From NCBI RefSeq assembly GCF_900176305.1, contig NZ_FWXH01000007.1, forward strand, positions 106,022 to 170,021: a stretch of 64,000 bases of DNA, in the 5' to 3' direction. The DNA comes from Clostridium acidisoli DSM 12555. GTDB taxonomy: Bacteria > Bacillota > Clostridia > Clostridiales > Clostridiaceae. How positions within the stretch are numbered: the first letter of the stretch is position 1; the number at the start of each line of letters is the position of its first letter. The notes under the pieces were generated by a model. It did no database searches. It had not been told where the DNA came from and worked only from the letters and a program-made list of their open reading frames with translations. This document shows, piece after piece, positions 17,488 through 26,772 of this stretch. The translations under genes were made by a program, and so were the position numbers.

Positions 17488-17949
17488 ATGCAAAGTATAA
17501 CCTATGGAAAAGTTGATTTTGATAAGATGTTTTCTATTATAAAAGACTTTGTAAACAAAGCTCCTAAAGAAGCGTACAAAATTTCAATTGGCACTGACAG
17601 TCAAAATTTTGAACTTACAAAAGTAGTGCTAGTTGTTTCAGTATACCAAGTTGGACACGGAGGAATATTTTTTTATGAGGTTAAAAGGGTAAAAAAGATT
17701 AGTGATATTAATCAAAAATTATTTTATGAAACTAGTATCAGTCTTGAACTCGCTATGAAACTTTCAAAAAAATTTCATGATGAAGATTTTAATTACAGTA
17801 TAGGAATTCATGTAGATGCAGGTCAAAATGGGCCAACAAAAAGGGTAATACCTGAAATTACTTCATGGGTAAAAGCATGTGGATTTGACTGTAAAACGAA
17901 ACCAGATTCTTACGCAGCCTCAACAATAGCAAATAAATATTCAAAATAA
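17488..17949 (+). CDS. YkuK-like DUF458 protein (RNase H-like fold)
   Basis: 153 residues from the ATG at 17488. An upstream in-frame ATG at 17470 precedes the AGAAGGAGA ribosome-binding site and is not used. The protein has the DUF458 layout: YGKVDFDKMFSIIKDFV, KISIGTDSQNF, HVDAGQNGPTKRVIPEI, and a C-terminal KPDSYAASTIANKYSK. The family has an RNase H-like fold and no established function. The conserved Asp residues in GTDSQ and HVDAG are candidate metal ligands. Confidence 0.8.
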   Translation: MQSITYGKVDFDKMFSIIKDFVNKAPKEAYKISIGTDSQNFELTKVVLVVSVYQVGHGGIFFYEVKRVKKISDINQKLFYETSISLELAMKLSKKFHDEDFNYSIGIHVDAGQNGPTKRVIPEITSWVKACGFDCKTKPDSYAASTIANKYSK

Positions 17950-18035
17950 AGTGGAACTTGTACTCAGGTGAGGTTTTAGTTTTAACTCCATCTGAGTGTT
18001 AGCTTAACTAAAGTTCAATTGCTAGTATTAGTTAA
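17950..18035. repeat. Dispersed palindromic repeat, copy 1 (two tandem hairpins)
   Basis: ACTCAG (17962-17967) pairs with CTGAGT in a long-loop hairpin, followed by TTAACTA and TAGTTAA (about 18004-18035). The first hairpin resembles the sequence at 49400-49456, sharing a start like AAAGTGRAACTT and an end like TGAGTGTWAG. It may also terminate the DUF458 transcript. Confidence 0.5.
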
Positions 18036-18090
18036 GTAAATGTTTGTAGAAGTTAAGCATGTGCTGAAATTATAAATATGGTTATACTTA

Positions 18091-18147
18091 TTGACGGATT
18101 TTATAATTTAATATAGAATAAGTAATATGGGTTGTGCAAACGTTTGC
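18091..18147 (+). promoter_or_regulatory. Chemoreceptor promoter with a cre-like (CcpA) operator
   Basis: TTGACG (18091-18096) and TAGAAT (18114-18119) are 17 bp apart. GCAAACGTTTGC (18136-18147) is a perfect 12-bp palindrome just after the start point. It fits the cre consensus at all but one position, suggesting catabolite repression. Confidence 0.55.
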
Positions 18148-18169
18148 TAAAAGTAATGGAGGGATTTTT

Positions 18170-19885
18170 ATGAAGTGGATGAATAATTTAAAAATATCGC
18201 AAAAATTAATACTGTCATTTTTATTAACAGCACTTTTTATAGGAATTGTAGGAGCTATTGGTATAAATAATATGAATAAAATAAATTCTAATGCAATTAA
18301 AATGCATGATTATAATTTAAAGTCCATAGAGAATTTGAATAGTATAAAGCAAAACTTTGCTGATATTGAAACTGAAACAATGAAATTAGTATATCAGAAT
18401 GAAGATGCAGAACAAAATAAAAGTGTTTCGAAAAATATTGAAAATTTATCTAATAGCAGCTATGTAATCGTTAACACATATGACAAGTATATTTCATCTG
18501 CTGAAGAAAAAGGGATTTTTTCAAAATTAAAAGTAGATATATATGAATATGAAGACAATATCAATGTTATAAAATTATATGTGGTAAATAATGAGTTTAG
18601 TGAGGCTGGCGATAGATTTTTAAAGGTAGCAACTTTAAGGAGTAACGTATATAGTGATTTAGACAGACTTATAGAAATAAACAGGAAAGAAGCCGATAAT
18701 GCCAATGCTTTAAACATAAGTACATATAAGACATCTATTTATATAACAATAGGAATAACATTGCTAGGACTTATAATAGCAATTGTCTTAGGAATAATGA
18801 TATCAGTTTTAATTTCAAGAAGAGTTGAAAAAATATTGTGTTTTGCAAAATCACTTCAGCGTGGGGATTTACAGCAATATATAAAAGTAAATTATAAAGA
18901 TGAGATTGGACAAGTATCTAGTGCATTAAATGAGGCAAATTCAAATGTAAAAAATTTAATAGGTGAAATTGTAAATAGTTCAGGTGTTATTAATACTTCA
19001 AGTCAAGACTTATCTTCAACTACAGAAGAAATTTCTTCTACTATGCAAGTAATTAGTGAGGCAACGGGTATCATTGCTAGCGGGTCTAAGGAGTTAAGTT
19101 CTATATCAGAAGAAGTTGGCAGTTCGTCACTTGAAATTGGTGAAACTACAGCAAATTTAGCTAAAAAAGCACAGGATGCAGTAATTTCTGCAAATGAAAT
19201 AAAAAAGAGGGCTTTAAATGTTAAACAAAAAGCTGAGAGAAGTATTATAGAAGGAAATAATATTTATAAAGAAAAAAGTGAAAATATATTAAAATCAATA
19301 GAGGAAGGAAAAATTGTAGAACAAGTAAAAACCATGGCCGATTCTATTGGCAGGATAGCAGAACAAACAAATTTACTTGCATTAAATGCTGCAATAGAGG
19401 CAGCTAGAGCGGGAGAACAAGGAAAGGGATTTGCAGTTGTAGCAGATGAAGTTAAAAAACTTGCAGAGCAATCAGGTAAAGCGGTTTTGGATATTCAGGA
19501 TATGGTAACACAAGTTCAAGTGGCATTTAATAATCTTTCAACAAGTGGTAAGGAAATTTTGGATTATATAGGTATAAATATAAAACCAAGCTTTGAATTA
19601 TTAATGAATACTGGAATTCAATATGAAAATGATGCTGAATTTATTAATGGAATGGCTAAAGATATTGCATATTCATCTAAAGAAATTAATGAAATAGTTG
19701 AGCAAGTAAATAGTGCAATTGAAAATATGTCATCAACTGCAGAAGAATCTGCAAGTGGATCAGAAGAAATAATGAATAGTATAAATGATGTAACTATAGC
19801 AGTAAACGAGGTTGCAAAGTCAGCTGAAAATCAAGCAGAACTTGCACAAAAACTTACTGAAATCACTAAAAGTTTTAAAATATAG
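18170..19885 (+). CDS. Methyl-accepting chemotaxis protein
   Basis: 571 residues from the ATG at 18170 after ATGGAGGG; the longer frame from 18134 runs back through the operator. Order: short cytoplasmic N-terminus, TM1 (about residues 11-30), an extracellular four-helix-bundle sensor (about 31-190), TM2 ([18 protein letters not shown]), HAMP, and a signalling hairpin with [20 protein letters not shown]. The ligand is unknown. The cre-like site and the downstream PTS genes hint at a link to sugar supply; this is inference. Confidence 0.92.
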   Translation: MKWMNNLKISQKLILSFLLTALFIGIVGAIGINNMNKINSNAIKMHDYNLKSIENLNSIKQNFADIETETMKLVYQNEDAEQNKSVSKNIENLSNSSYVIVNTYDKYISSAEEKGIFSKLKVDIYEYEDNINVIKLYVVNNEFSEAGDRFLKVATLRSNVYSDLDRLIEINRKEADNANALNISTYKTSIYITIGITLLGLIIAIVLGIMISVLISRRVEKILCFAKSLQRGDLQQYIKVNYKDEIGQVSSALNEANSNVKNLIGEIVNSSGVINTSSQDLSSTTEEISSTMQVISEATGIIASGSKELSSISEEVGSSSLEIGETTANLAKKAQDAVISANEIKKRALNVKQKAERSIIEGNNIYKEKSENILKSIEEGKIVEQVKTMADSIGRIAEQTNLLALNAAIEAARAGEQGKGFAVVADEVKKLAEQSGKAVLDIQDMVTQVQVAFNNLSTSGKEILDYIGINIKPSFELLMNTGIQYENDAEFINGMAKDIAYSSKEINEIVEQVNSAIENMSSTAEESASGSEEIMNSINDVTIAVNEVAKSAENQAELAQKLTEITKSFKI

Positions 19886-19960
19886 ATGTTCAATTTGTTT
19901 TATACTTAGGTTGAAAATGTTATATTATATATATAAGCAAAATAAAGGAAGGAATTAGTT

Positions 19961-20263
19961 ATGAACATTTATTTAGTATGTAATGTAGGAATGTCAACGT
20001 CTGTACTTGTTAAAAGAATGAGACAGGCAGCAGAAACTATAGAACTAGAAGCTAAAATTGAAGCATATTCAGTAGAAGTTCTAGAAAAAGTAAAAGATGA
20101 AGCAGATGTAATTCTAATTGGGCCACAAATAAGGCATATGTCAAAAGAAATTACAAAAATTGTAGATGGAAGCTGCCCAGTAGAAACAATTAGTATGAGA
20201 GATTATGGAATGATAAATGGTAAAAATGTATTAGCTCAAGCATTGGCAGTTATCAACAAATAA
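19961..20263 (+). CDS. PTS EIIB component, lactose/cellobiose family
   Basis: 100 residues, full length for a CelA/ChbB-type IIB. The phosphorylatable Cys is in the N-terminal loop VCNVGMSTSVLV, followed by IGPQIRHM near residue 50, a signature of this family. It would receive phosphate from EIIA and pass it to a sugar held by EIIC. No EIIC gene is in the neighbourhood, so the sugar is unknown. Confidence 0.9.
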   Translation: MNIYLVCNVGMSTSVLVKRMRQAAETIELEAKIEAYSVEVLEKVKDEADVILIGPQIRHMSKEITKIVDGSCPVETISMRDYGMINGKNVLAQALAVINK

Positions 20264-20343
20264 AGCTTAGCACTTACTGTAAAGGTTTTATTTAAGCAAT
20301 AAACTCATGAGTTATTAAACTTAAGAGAAAGAGGTCTAATAAT

Positions 20344-20661
20344 ATGGATAAACAGTTGGTACAGGATTGCATGACGCTTATCACGTGTAGCGGAGAAGGA
20401 AAGGCTCTTGCAACCGAAGCTTTTAATCTAATTCTAAGCGGAGACAAATATGGTGCTGAAGCTAAACTTAAAGAAGCTGGAAAAAGTATTGGTGAAGCAC
20501 ATAATATACAAACAAGACTTATAGAGGAGGAGTTAAATGGAATAATAATTGAAAAAACAATTTTGTTAATTCATGCGCAGGACCAATTTATGACTTCAGT
20601 AACTTATAGGGATATGGTAAAACTTATAATTGAGTTATATCAAAAAGTAAGGGAAAAATAA
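20344..20661 (+). CDS. PTS EIIA component, lactose/cellobiose family
   Basis: 105 residues, three-helix CelC/LacF-type IIA. EAHNIQTRLI and the active-site stretch LIHAQDQFMT (phosphorylatable His) are present. It lies 80 bp after the IIB gene. There is no IIC gene; the pair either serves a remote IIC or has a regulatory role. The start follows AGAGAAAGAGG. Confidence 0.9.
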   Translation: MDKQLVQDCMTLITCSGEGKALATEAFNLILSGDKYGAEAKLKEAGKSIGEAHNIQTRLIEEELNGIIIEKTILLIHAQDQFMTSVTYRDMVKLIIELYQKVREK

Positions 20662-20727
20662 TATGTAAAATTATCTTAAATAATATTATAATAAAAATGT
20701 ATTTATTATAATATTAAGGAGAAAAAA

Positions 20728-21801
20728 ATGAAATTATTACAGGAAACACTTAGAGGAATAGAACCTTCAAATAAACTAGCAATAAAAAATGCTATGAACG
20801 TAATAGACAACTTATCTAAACCTATAGGAAGTTTAGGAATGTTAGAAGAAATTTCTGCAAAGATGGCAGGAATTAAAGGTGAATTAAAATATGAAAAGTA
20901 TAAAAAAAATATAATTATTATGTGCGGGGACAATGGAGTTGTGGAGGAAGGCGTTAGTACATGCCCTCAAAATATAACTCGAATTGTAATGGAGAATTTC
21001 ACCAAAGGAACCACAGGTGTTTGTGTTTTAGCAAAAAAGGAGCATGCAGAAATAACAGTAATTGATGTTGGTGTAAACGCTGATTTTAATAATAAAAAAA
21101 TAATAAATAAGAAAATAGCATATGGAACAAAAAATATAGCCAAAGGTCCAGCTATGAGTCGTAGTCAGGCAATTAGAGCTATTGAAATTGGAATCGAAAC
21201 GGTGAATGAATTAAGTAAATATGGATACGATATGTTTGGAACTGGAGAAATGGGAGTTGGAAATACAACTACGTCTGCGGCAATATTAAGTGTTTTACTC
21301 CAAATAGATTTAGAGAGTGCAGTTGGAAAAGGATCAGGACTTACAGATAAGCAATTAGAAAATAAAAAGTCAGTAGTAAAGAAGGCAATAGAAGTTAATT
21401 TACCACAAAAAAGTGATGTTATCGATGTTATTTCAAAAGTTGGAGGTTTTGATATAGCAGCGCTTTGTGGATGCTTTTTAGGTGCAGCAGAAAAAAAATT
21501 ACCAATTGTAATTGATGGTTTAATATCTTCAGTTGCAGCATTATGTGCATATGAGTTAAATAACAATGTTAAAGATTACATATTTCCATCGCACATTTCT
21601 GCAGAACCTGGAATGGCATTTGTAATGAAAAAGATGGGGATAGAACCAGTGTTAAATTTAAAAATGAGATTAGGTGAAGGATCGGGATGTCCTATAGCTT
21701 TTAATTTAATTGAGACTGCATTATATACAATTAATAACATGGCTTCGTTTAATGAAGCAGGGATAAACAAAAAGTTTTATATTGATATCAGAAAAGCATA
21801 G
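20728..21801 (+). CDS. cobT: Nicotinate-nucleotide:dimethylbenzimidazole phosphoribosyltransferase
   Basis: 357 residues, the usual CobT length. Signatures are LDNLSKPIGSLGMLEE-like text near residue 30, IMCGDNGVVEEGVS, FGTGEMGVGNTTTSAAI, the glycine-rich GKGSGLTD, and the catalytic Glu region near MRLGEGSGCPIAF. CobT activates the lower-ligand base with nicotinate mononucleotide for the nucleotide loop of cobalamin, or swaps bases on salvaged corrinoids. No other cob gene is adjacent and no riboswitch is visible upstream, so it fits salvage with the ECF importer at 8-14 kb. Confidence 0.94.
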   Translation: MKLLQETLRGIEPSNKLAIKNAMNVIDNLSKPIGSLGMLEEISAKMAGIKGELKYEKYKKNIIIMCGDNGVVEEGVSTCPQNITRIVMENFTKGTTGVCVLAKKEHAEITVIDVGVNADFNNKKIINKKIAYGTKNIAKGPAMSRSQAIRAIEIGIETVNELSKYGYDMFGTGEMGVGNTTTSAAILSVLLQIDLESAVGKGSGLTDKQLENKKSVVKKAIEVNLPQKSDVIDVISKVGGFDIAALCGCFLGAAEKKLPIVIDGLISSVAALCAYELNNNVKDYIFPSHISAEPGMAFVMKKMGIEPVLNLKMRLGEGSGCPIAFNLIETALYTINNMASFNEAGINKKFYIDIRKA

Positions 21802-21930
21802 CTATTGATAAATTATCAAAAATAAATCTATTTTATTAAAAGATTATCAAATAAACTCTTGAAATTTTAAAAAACAACATATATAATATAGGTATAGAAA
21901 AAAATAATAAAGGGAAAGAGGTTAATAATT

Positions 21931-22350
21931 ATGAATATAGTATTTTTTTTGACTCCTAAGAGAGAAGTAATATACGTAAAATTAACTTCTACGGTGAGAC
22001 AGGTTTTAGAAAAAATGAAATATCACAATTGCAATAGATTACCTATATTAGATGACAAGGGAGTTTTTGTAGGGATTATTACAAAAGAGGACCTAATTAG
22101 TAAGATAAAAAACTCTCCTAAACTTGAATTTAAAGATTTTAATAAAATGGGAATTTCAGATATTATAACGGACATGATAGATATGACAGTGCATATATAT
22201 GATAATATTGATGATTTGCCAACATCAATGTTGGATAGAAGTTTTGTGCCTGTGGTAGATGATAGCAATATATTTATAGGAATAATCAAAAAAAGTGATT
22301 TGCTCAGCATGAGCAAATATAATGAAAGTGAAAAATTAAATTGTATGTAA
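21931..22350 (+). CDS. CBS-domain pair protein
   Basis: 139 residues made of two CBS motifs (about residues 10-60 and 70-135). Recognisable are VRQVLEKMKYHNCNRLPILDDKG and VFVGIITKEDLI, then SFVPVVDDSNIFIGIIKKSDLL in the second. Such stand-alone pairs bind adenine nucleotides and act as energy sensors. The partner is unknown. It appears to be monocistronic, with a terminator that overlaps the stop codon. Confidence 0.85.
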   Translation: MNIVFFLTPKREVIYVKLTSTVRQVLEKMKYHNCNRLPILDDKGVFVGIITKEDLISKIKNSPKLEFKDFNKMGISDIITDMIDMTVHIYDNIDDLPTSMLDRSFVPVVDDSNIFIGIIKKSDLLSMSKYNESEKLNCM

Positions 22351-22392
22351 AAGCTTATGTAAGTCATCTAATATTGATGGCTTTTATTTTTT
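22349..22392 (+). terminator. Terminator of the CBS gene
   Basis: AAAAGC pairs with GCTTTT and, inside, CATC pairs with GATG, followed by ATTTTTT. It begins within the stop codon. Confidence 0.7.
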
Positions 22393-22405
22393 ATAAATAT
22401 AATAA

Positions 22406-22450
22406 AAGGGTGTTTCCAAAAATAAAACATATATCTTTGGAAACACCCTT
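22406..22450. terminator. Long perfect hairpin, terminator of the SASP gene
   Basis: AAGGGTGTTTCCAAA pairs perfectly with TTTGGAAACACCCTT over 15 bp with a 15-nt loop. On the minus strand it follows the SASP gene and continues into a T-rich tract. Confidence 0.75.
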
Positions 22451-22471
22451 AGATTTAGAAGTTAAAAGGTA

Positions 22472-22672
22472 CTATTTGCTTAGTTTGCTTTCATAATCTT
22501 GAACCATTTTTTTAACCATTTGACCACCAACAGAACCATTTTGTCTTGAAGTAAGATCTCCGTTGTAACCTTCAGTTAAAGGAGTACCTACCTCATTAGC
22601 AGCTTCCATCTTAAATTTGTTTAATCCTTCTCTTGCTTCTGGGACTAGGGCCCTATTTCTTCTACTTGACAT
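22472..22672 (-). CDS. Alpha/beta-type small acid-soluble spore protein
   Basis: 66 residues, matching the family length of 60-70. The GPR cleavage region KFKMEAANEVG and the C-terminal DNA-binding motif GDLTSRQNGSVGGQMVKKM are both present. These proteins coat spore DNA and are degraded on germination, which shows the host forms spores. Upstream on the minus strand a GAATA and a CAATATA about 15 bp apart loosely resemble a sigma-G promoter. The start follows AGAAGGAGATGCA. Confidence 0.95.
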   Translation of the reverse strand: MSSRRNRALVPEAREGLNKFKMEAANEVGTPLTEGYNGDLTSRQNGSVGGQMVKKMVQDYESKLSK

Positions 22673-22941
22673 AAGTATGCATCTCCTTCTAAAATAATTT
22701 TTTATTTGTGTTACGATAGTATATTGTGCAGTTTAAAGAATCATATTCTATGAAATTTAAGAGTTTTATGGAAGTAATTTGTATTTAATAGAACTTATGC
22801 ATTTATTATATGTAAAAGTAGAAAATAATCGTGAAAGGAAGTTTATATTGATAAAATGCATATTAAATGTTAAGTTATTTAGTATGTATATTATATTTTG
22901 TCTTTATATTATTTTTTTAAAAGAGGGTGTTGTTTTTTATT

Positions 22942-24681
22942 ATGAACAAATTAAAAAGATTTTTTGCATACTACAAACCTTATAAAAAATTATTTTTTGC
23001 AGATATGTTTTGCGCGTTGATTTTATCTGCAGTAGATCTTGTCTTTCCAATAATTGTACAATTTATGCTTAACCATGTATACATTTTGAAAGATAAAAAT
23101 ATTATTTTACGATATGTGCTTATACTTGGAGCAGCATTGCTAGCTATGTACATAATAAGATATTTTTGTCAATATTTTATAACTTCTTGGGGTCATATAA
23201 TGGGCGCAAAAATGGAAGCAAATATGAGAAGGGATTTATTTGAACATTATCAGAAACTTTCTTTTTCATATTACGACAATCATAATACAGGGACGCTTAT
23301 GTCAAGGATTGTAAATGATCTGTTTGATATATCAGAATTAGCACATCATGGACCTGAAGATATGTTTATTTCGCTTTTAAAGATTATAGGATCCTTTATT
23401 ATTTTGTTTAGCATAAACATACCAATAACCTTGTTATTAATATTTATAACCTTAGTAATGTTATATTTCTCTTTATTTTATAACAAAAAAATGGAAAACG
23501 TATTTATGAGTAATAGAGTAAAAATTGCGGATGTAAATGCAGTAGTTCAAGATACACTTTCTGGTATAAGAGTTGTTAAATCTTTTGCAAATGAAAAAGT
23601 TGAGGCTGCTAAATTTGAAAAAGGAAATAATGAATTTTTAAGAACTAAAGAAGAAAGTTATTTTACTATGGGAAGATATTATAGTGGGAATGGTTTTTTT
23701 CAAGGAATGTTATATCTTTCAGTGATATTACTTGGTGGTATATTTATAAGTACAGGAAATTTTAATGTTTCAGAACTTGTAATATATATATTGTATATAA
23801 ATATATTTTTAAACCCAATTGATAAATTAGTTAACTTTACTGAGCAATTTCAAAGAGGACTTACTGGTTTTACAAGATTATTACAGGTACTTGACACAAA
23901 CCCAGATATTGTAGACAAAAAGGATGCTGTGGATATTAGAGAACCAAAAGGTGATATTGAGTTCAAAAATGTTACTTTTGGATATGATGATGACTTAGAT
24001 ATACTTAAAGATATTAATGTAAATATACCAGCTGGAAAAAATGTAGCGTTAGTTGGACCATCTGGTGGTGGTAAAACTACATTTTGTAGTATTATACCAA
24101 GATTTTATGAAATATCACATGGAAGTATAACAATAGATGGAATTGATGTAAAAAATATAAAATTGAACTCACTTAGAAACGCCATAGGTATTGTCCAACA
24201 AGAGGTATATCTATTTGGAGGATCTATAAAAGAAAATATAGCTTACGGAAAACAAAATGCAACAGATGATGAAATTATTGAAGCTGCTAAGAGAGCTAAT
24301 ATACATGAATTCATTATGGAACTTGAGGATGGATATGATACTTTTGTTGGAGAAAGAGGAGTTAAACTTTCAGGGGGACAAAAACAAAGAATATCTATAG
24401 CAAGAGTATTTCTTAAAAATCCTCCAATCCTAATTTTAGATGAAGCTACATCAGCACTAGATAATGAAAGTGAAAAATTCATTCAAAATTCACTTGAAGA
24501 ACTTTCAAAAAATAGAACAACTATTGTTATTGCACATAGACTTAGTACAATTAGAAATGCAGATGAAATTATGGTTTTAACAGAAGAAGGTATTAAAGAA
24601 AGAGGAAATCATTCAGAACTTATGGACAAAAAAGGAATATATGCTTCGCTTTATAATATGCAATTTGAAACTATAAAATAA
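22942..24681 (+). CDS. ABC transporter, membrane-ATPase fusion (exporter type)
   Basis: 579 residues from the ATG at 22942, downstream of GAGGGTG. An N-terminal six-helix exporter domain (about residues 1-310) is followed by an ATPase domain with Walker A GPSGGGKTT, Q-loop VQQEVYLFGG, signature LSGGQKQR and Walker B ILILDEATSALD. It resembles MsbA/BmrA-like half transporters, which dimerise. Substrate could be lipid or drug; nothing nearby decides this. Confidence 0.93.
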   Translation: MNKLKRFFAYYKPYKKLFFADMFCALILSAVDLVFPIIVQFMLNHVYILKDKNIILRYVLILGAALLAMYIIRYFCQYFITSWGHIMGAKMEANMRRDLFEHYQKLSFSYYDNHNTGTLMSRIVNDLFDISELAHHGPEDMFISLLKIIGSFIILFSINIPITLLLIFITLVMLYFSLFYNKKMENVFMSNRVKIADVNAVVQDTLSGIRVVKSFANEKVEAAKFEKGNNEFLRTKEESYFTMGRYYSGNGFFQGMLYLSVILLGGIFISTGNFNVSELVIYILYINIFLNPIDKLVNFTEQFQRGLTGFTRLLQVLDTNPDIVDKKDAVDIREPKGDIEFKNVTFGYDDDLDILKDINVNIPAGKNVALVGPSGGGKTTFCSIIPRFYEISHGSITIDGIDVKNIKLNSLRNAIGIVQQEVYLFGGSIKENIAYGKQNATDDEIIEAAKRANIHEFIMELEDGYDTFVGERGVKLSGGQKQRISIARVFLKNPPILILDEATSALDNESEKFIQNSLEELSKNRTTIVIAHRLSTIRNADEIMVLTEEGIKERGNHSELMDKKGIYASLYNMQFETIK

Positions 24682-24718
24682 GTCCGAAACCCTTTTTCAT
24701 TATATAGGAGATAGAATT

Positions 24719-25492
24719 ATGCAAAATGTATTAATAACGGGTGCTTCTAGTGGTATAGGGCTAGAGCTGGCTAAAATATTTGCAAAAAATAATTATAATT
24801 TAATTTTAGTTGCTAGAAGTAGAGATGAATTAAGAAAAATAGCAGATAGTTTAGAAATGAAATTCCCAATAAAAGTTCATGTAATTGTTAAGGATTTATG
24901 CGAAGAATTTTCTGCTGAGGAAGTGTTTAATGAAATTAAAAAGTTAAACCTAAAAATTGATATATTAATTAACAATGCCGGCATTGGAAACGTGGGCTTG
25001 TTTAGTAGTATTAGTATAGAAAAAGATATGGAAATGATTCAATTAAATATAATAGCTCTAACTAAACTTACAAAGTTATTTGCTGAAGAAATGATAAAAA
25101 TGAAAAAGGGTAAAATTTTAAATGTAGCATCCACGGGTTCTTTCACGCCAGGGCCATATATAGCAATTTATTATGCAACTAAGGCATATGTATTATCATT
25201 TTCAAGAGCTGTGTCAGAAGAATTAAAGCCATATAATATTACGGTAAGCGCACTTTGTCCTGGCGCAACAAAAACTAATTTTGCTAAGAGAGCTGGAAGG
25301 AAAGATTCAACATTAGCTTCAAATCCAAGTAAGATTGCAAAAATAGCTTATAAGCAGTTACTTAGAGATAAAAGGGTGATAGTACCAGGAATTACGAATA
25401 AAATATTAGTAAAATTGCCAAGTAATTTAGTTATGAAAATGGTAGGTAAATATCAAAGAGGGTTAACAGATAACAATAAGGCTGATTTATAG
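24719..25492 (+). CDS. Short-chain dehydrogenase/reductase
   Basis: 257 residues with the classical SDR layout: cofactor motif TGASSGIGLELAK, NNAG (INNAGIGNVG), catalytic Ser in NVASTGSF, and the YATKAY (YxxxK) motif. The basic residues after the first strand (VARSRDE) suggest NADP(H). It resembles the YqjQ/DltE-like SDRs. The substrate is unknown. It starts 38 bp after the ABC transporter gene and may be in the same transcript. Confidence 0.9.
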   Translation: MQNVLITGASSGIGLELAKIFAKNNYNLILVARSRDELRKIADSLEMKFPIKVHVIVKDLCEEFSAEEVFNEIKKLNLKIDILINNAGIGNVGLFSSISIEKDMEMIQLNIIALTKLTKLFAEEMIKMKKGKILNVASTGSFTPGPYIAIYYATKAYVLSFSRAVSEELKPYNITVSALCPGATKTNFAKRAGRKDSTLASNPSKIAKIAYKQLLRDKRVIVPGITNKILVKLPSNLVMKMVGKYQRGLTDNNKADL

Positions 25493-25682
25493 TATGGAGA
25501 GATTGCAAAGTAAAGGTGAAGGGTTTTCCGTGGGAAAAAGCTATGGATGATTTTTCTCTACTACGCTATGAAAAGTCTTTGAACTTAAAATATATTGTAG
25601 AGTTGTTTCTAAATATTAAGATACATAAAAAGAGTTCTAAGTTTTAGGTGGAGGGTCATCCATATGAGACTTAGAACTCTTT
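25493..25682. repeat. Convergent intergenic region: left part, with long perfect hairpin
   Basis: No gene is seen. The left edge has ATTGCAAAGTAAAGG, like the right boundary of the 59.5-59.9 kb gap, then TTTTCC/GGAAAA. At 25629-25682, AAAGAGTTCTAAGT pairs perfectly with ACTTAGAACTCTTT over 14 bp, a probable bidirectional terminator. Confidence 0.6.
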
Positions 25683-25690
25683 ATCTACCA

Positions 25691-25780
25691 CTTTGACGGC
25701 CTAGGCCTCGTCAATTCTTCCATCTAGCGGAAGGCTTTCTTTAATCTTTTTATCTAGCTTTAGCTATGATGAAAATCTTT
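25691..25780 (-). repeat. Multi-hairpin dispersed repeat, copy A
   Basis: About 90 bp, closely similar to 59805-59893 in the same orientation. On the minus strand it forms three tandem hairpins: AGCT/AGCT, CTTCC/GGAAG, and TTGACG with inner GGCC/GGCC. The third helix is GGCT/AGCC in the other copy, a compensatory difference that supports RNA structure. Confidence 0.65.
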
Positions 25781-25828
25781 AACCAGTTGCGTCACAATTT
25801 CTTACTACTGTGATTTGAATTGGTTAAA

Positions 25829-26431
25829 TTATTTTTTACTTTTCTTTCTAGTAACAATTTTATAAATTATAAATCCAATAATTGCAATTAAAACAGCTAT
25901 ATCTAAATAGTGATAATAAGAGCGAATTGTCTCCCAATTTTCACCCATAACATATCCAAGATATACTAGTATAGTACTCCAGATAGCAGATCCAACGAAG
26001 GTATAAGTTACAAACTTAGTGAAATTCATCTTTGTAATACCAGCTGGCAAAGATATAAAGGTTCTTATAATTGGTAGCAATCTGGAAATAAATATTATCT
26101 TATCACCATATTTATTGAACATGGTATCACTGTTTTCAATCTTTTCCTTTGAAAGATGAAGCTTATCTGCATATTTTTCCACAAGTGGTCTTCCACCTTT
26201 TGCACCAATTAAATATGCAATTATAGAACCACAAGTTCCACCACAAGTTCCAACTATAATAGTGACTATCAAATTTAAACTTCCTTTAAAACTTAGGTAG
26301 CCTCCAAGTGGTAAAATTATTTCGCTTGGTATTGGAATACAGGCACTTTCAAATAACATCCCTAAAAATGTTCCTAAATAGCCAAGTTTTCCAAGTATTA
26401 ATATTAATATGTTTATAATATGTTCAACCAA
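25829..26431 (-). CDS. DedA-family membrane protein
   Basis: 200 residues with the DedA (SNARE-associated/VTT) layout: FESACIPIPSEIILPLGGYL in the first re-entrant region, GTCGGTCGSIIAYLIGAKGGR, and FISRLLPIIRTFISLPAGI in the second. Recent work assigns DedA proteins to undecaprenyl-phosphate or phospholipid flipping. It has five or so hydrophobic stretches and a short basic tail. It converges with the SDR gene across the repeat-bearing gap, and diverges from the pyr operon. Confidence 0.92.
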   Translation of the reverse strand: MVEHIINILILILGKLGYLGTFLGMLFESACIPIPSEIILPLGGYLSFKGSLNLIVTIIVGTCGGTCGSIIAYLIGAKGGRPLVEKYADKLHLSKEKIENSDTMFNKYGDKIIFISRLLPIIRTFISLPAGITKMNFTKFVTYTFVGSAIWSTILVYLGYVMGENWETIRSYYHYLDIAVLIAIIGFIIYKIVTRKKSKK

Positions 26432-26579
26432 ATTAACACAATCCTTTCTAAGATGTACAATGTTTATTTAATACATAGTACCTATTGTAAAGGTTAAGCA
26501 AACAAATTTCCACATAATTTTCAGAAAAAATAAATTGGTTATAAAAAATTTACAATTAAATAGTGAAATTCAATTCTTA

Positions 26580-26608
26580 TTGACATTAAAAAAGTGTTAT
26601 GATAGTAT
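26580..26608 (+). promoter_or_regulatory. Promoter of the pyr operon
   Basis: TTGACA (26580-26585) is 17 bp from TAGTAT (26603-26608), about 15 bp before the first PyrR loop. Confidence 0.65.
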
Positions 26609-26625
26609 AATATAGAAATTAATGA

Positions 26626-26721
26626 ACCTTTAAGTTCAGTTCAGAGAGACTGGGAAGGTCAAATGAGTATACATGAGTTATGATATCATTATGCCTTCCT
26701 TTATTTTAAGGAAGGCTTTTT
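26626..26721 (+). promoter_or_regulatory. PyrR-binding loop 1 and attenuator terminator
   Basis: ACCTT (26626-26630) and AAGGT (26655-26659) close a loop containing CAGAGAGACTGGG, the PyrR anti-antiterminator signature. A terminator follows at 26693-26721 (GCCTTCCTT/AAGGAAGGC and five Ts). With UMP bound, PyrR should favour termination. Confidence 0.85.
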
Positions 26722-26725
26722 GTGT

Positions 26726-26763
26726 ACCTTTAAATTTAGTACAGAGAGACTAAGAAGGAGGAG
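26726..26763 (+). promoter_or_regulatory. PyrR-binding loop 2 overlapping the pyrB ribosome-binding site
   Basis: A second loop, ACCTT...CAGAGAGACTAAG...AAGG, lies after the terminator. Its closing strand AAGG is part of the pyrB Shine-Dalgarno AAGGAGGAG (26755-26763). No terminator follows, so PyrR binding here would block translation of pyrB. Confidence 0.75.
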
Positions 26764-26772
26764 TAATATAAT

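Noticed and set aside
22779..22985. 68-aa open frame before the ABC transporter
   Set aside because: Low-complexity hydrophobic sequence with no ribosome-binding site, overlapping the real start of the transporter.
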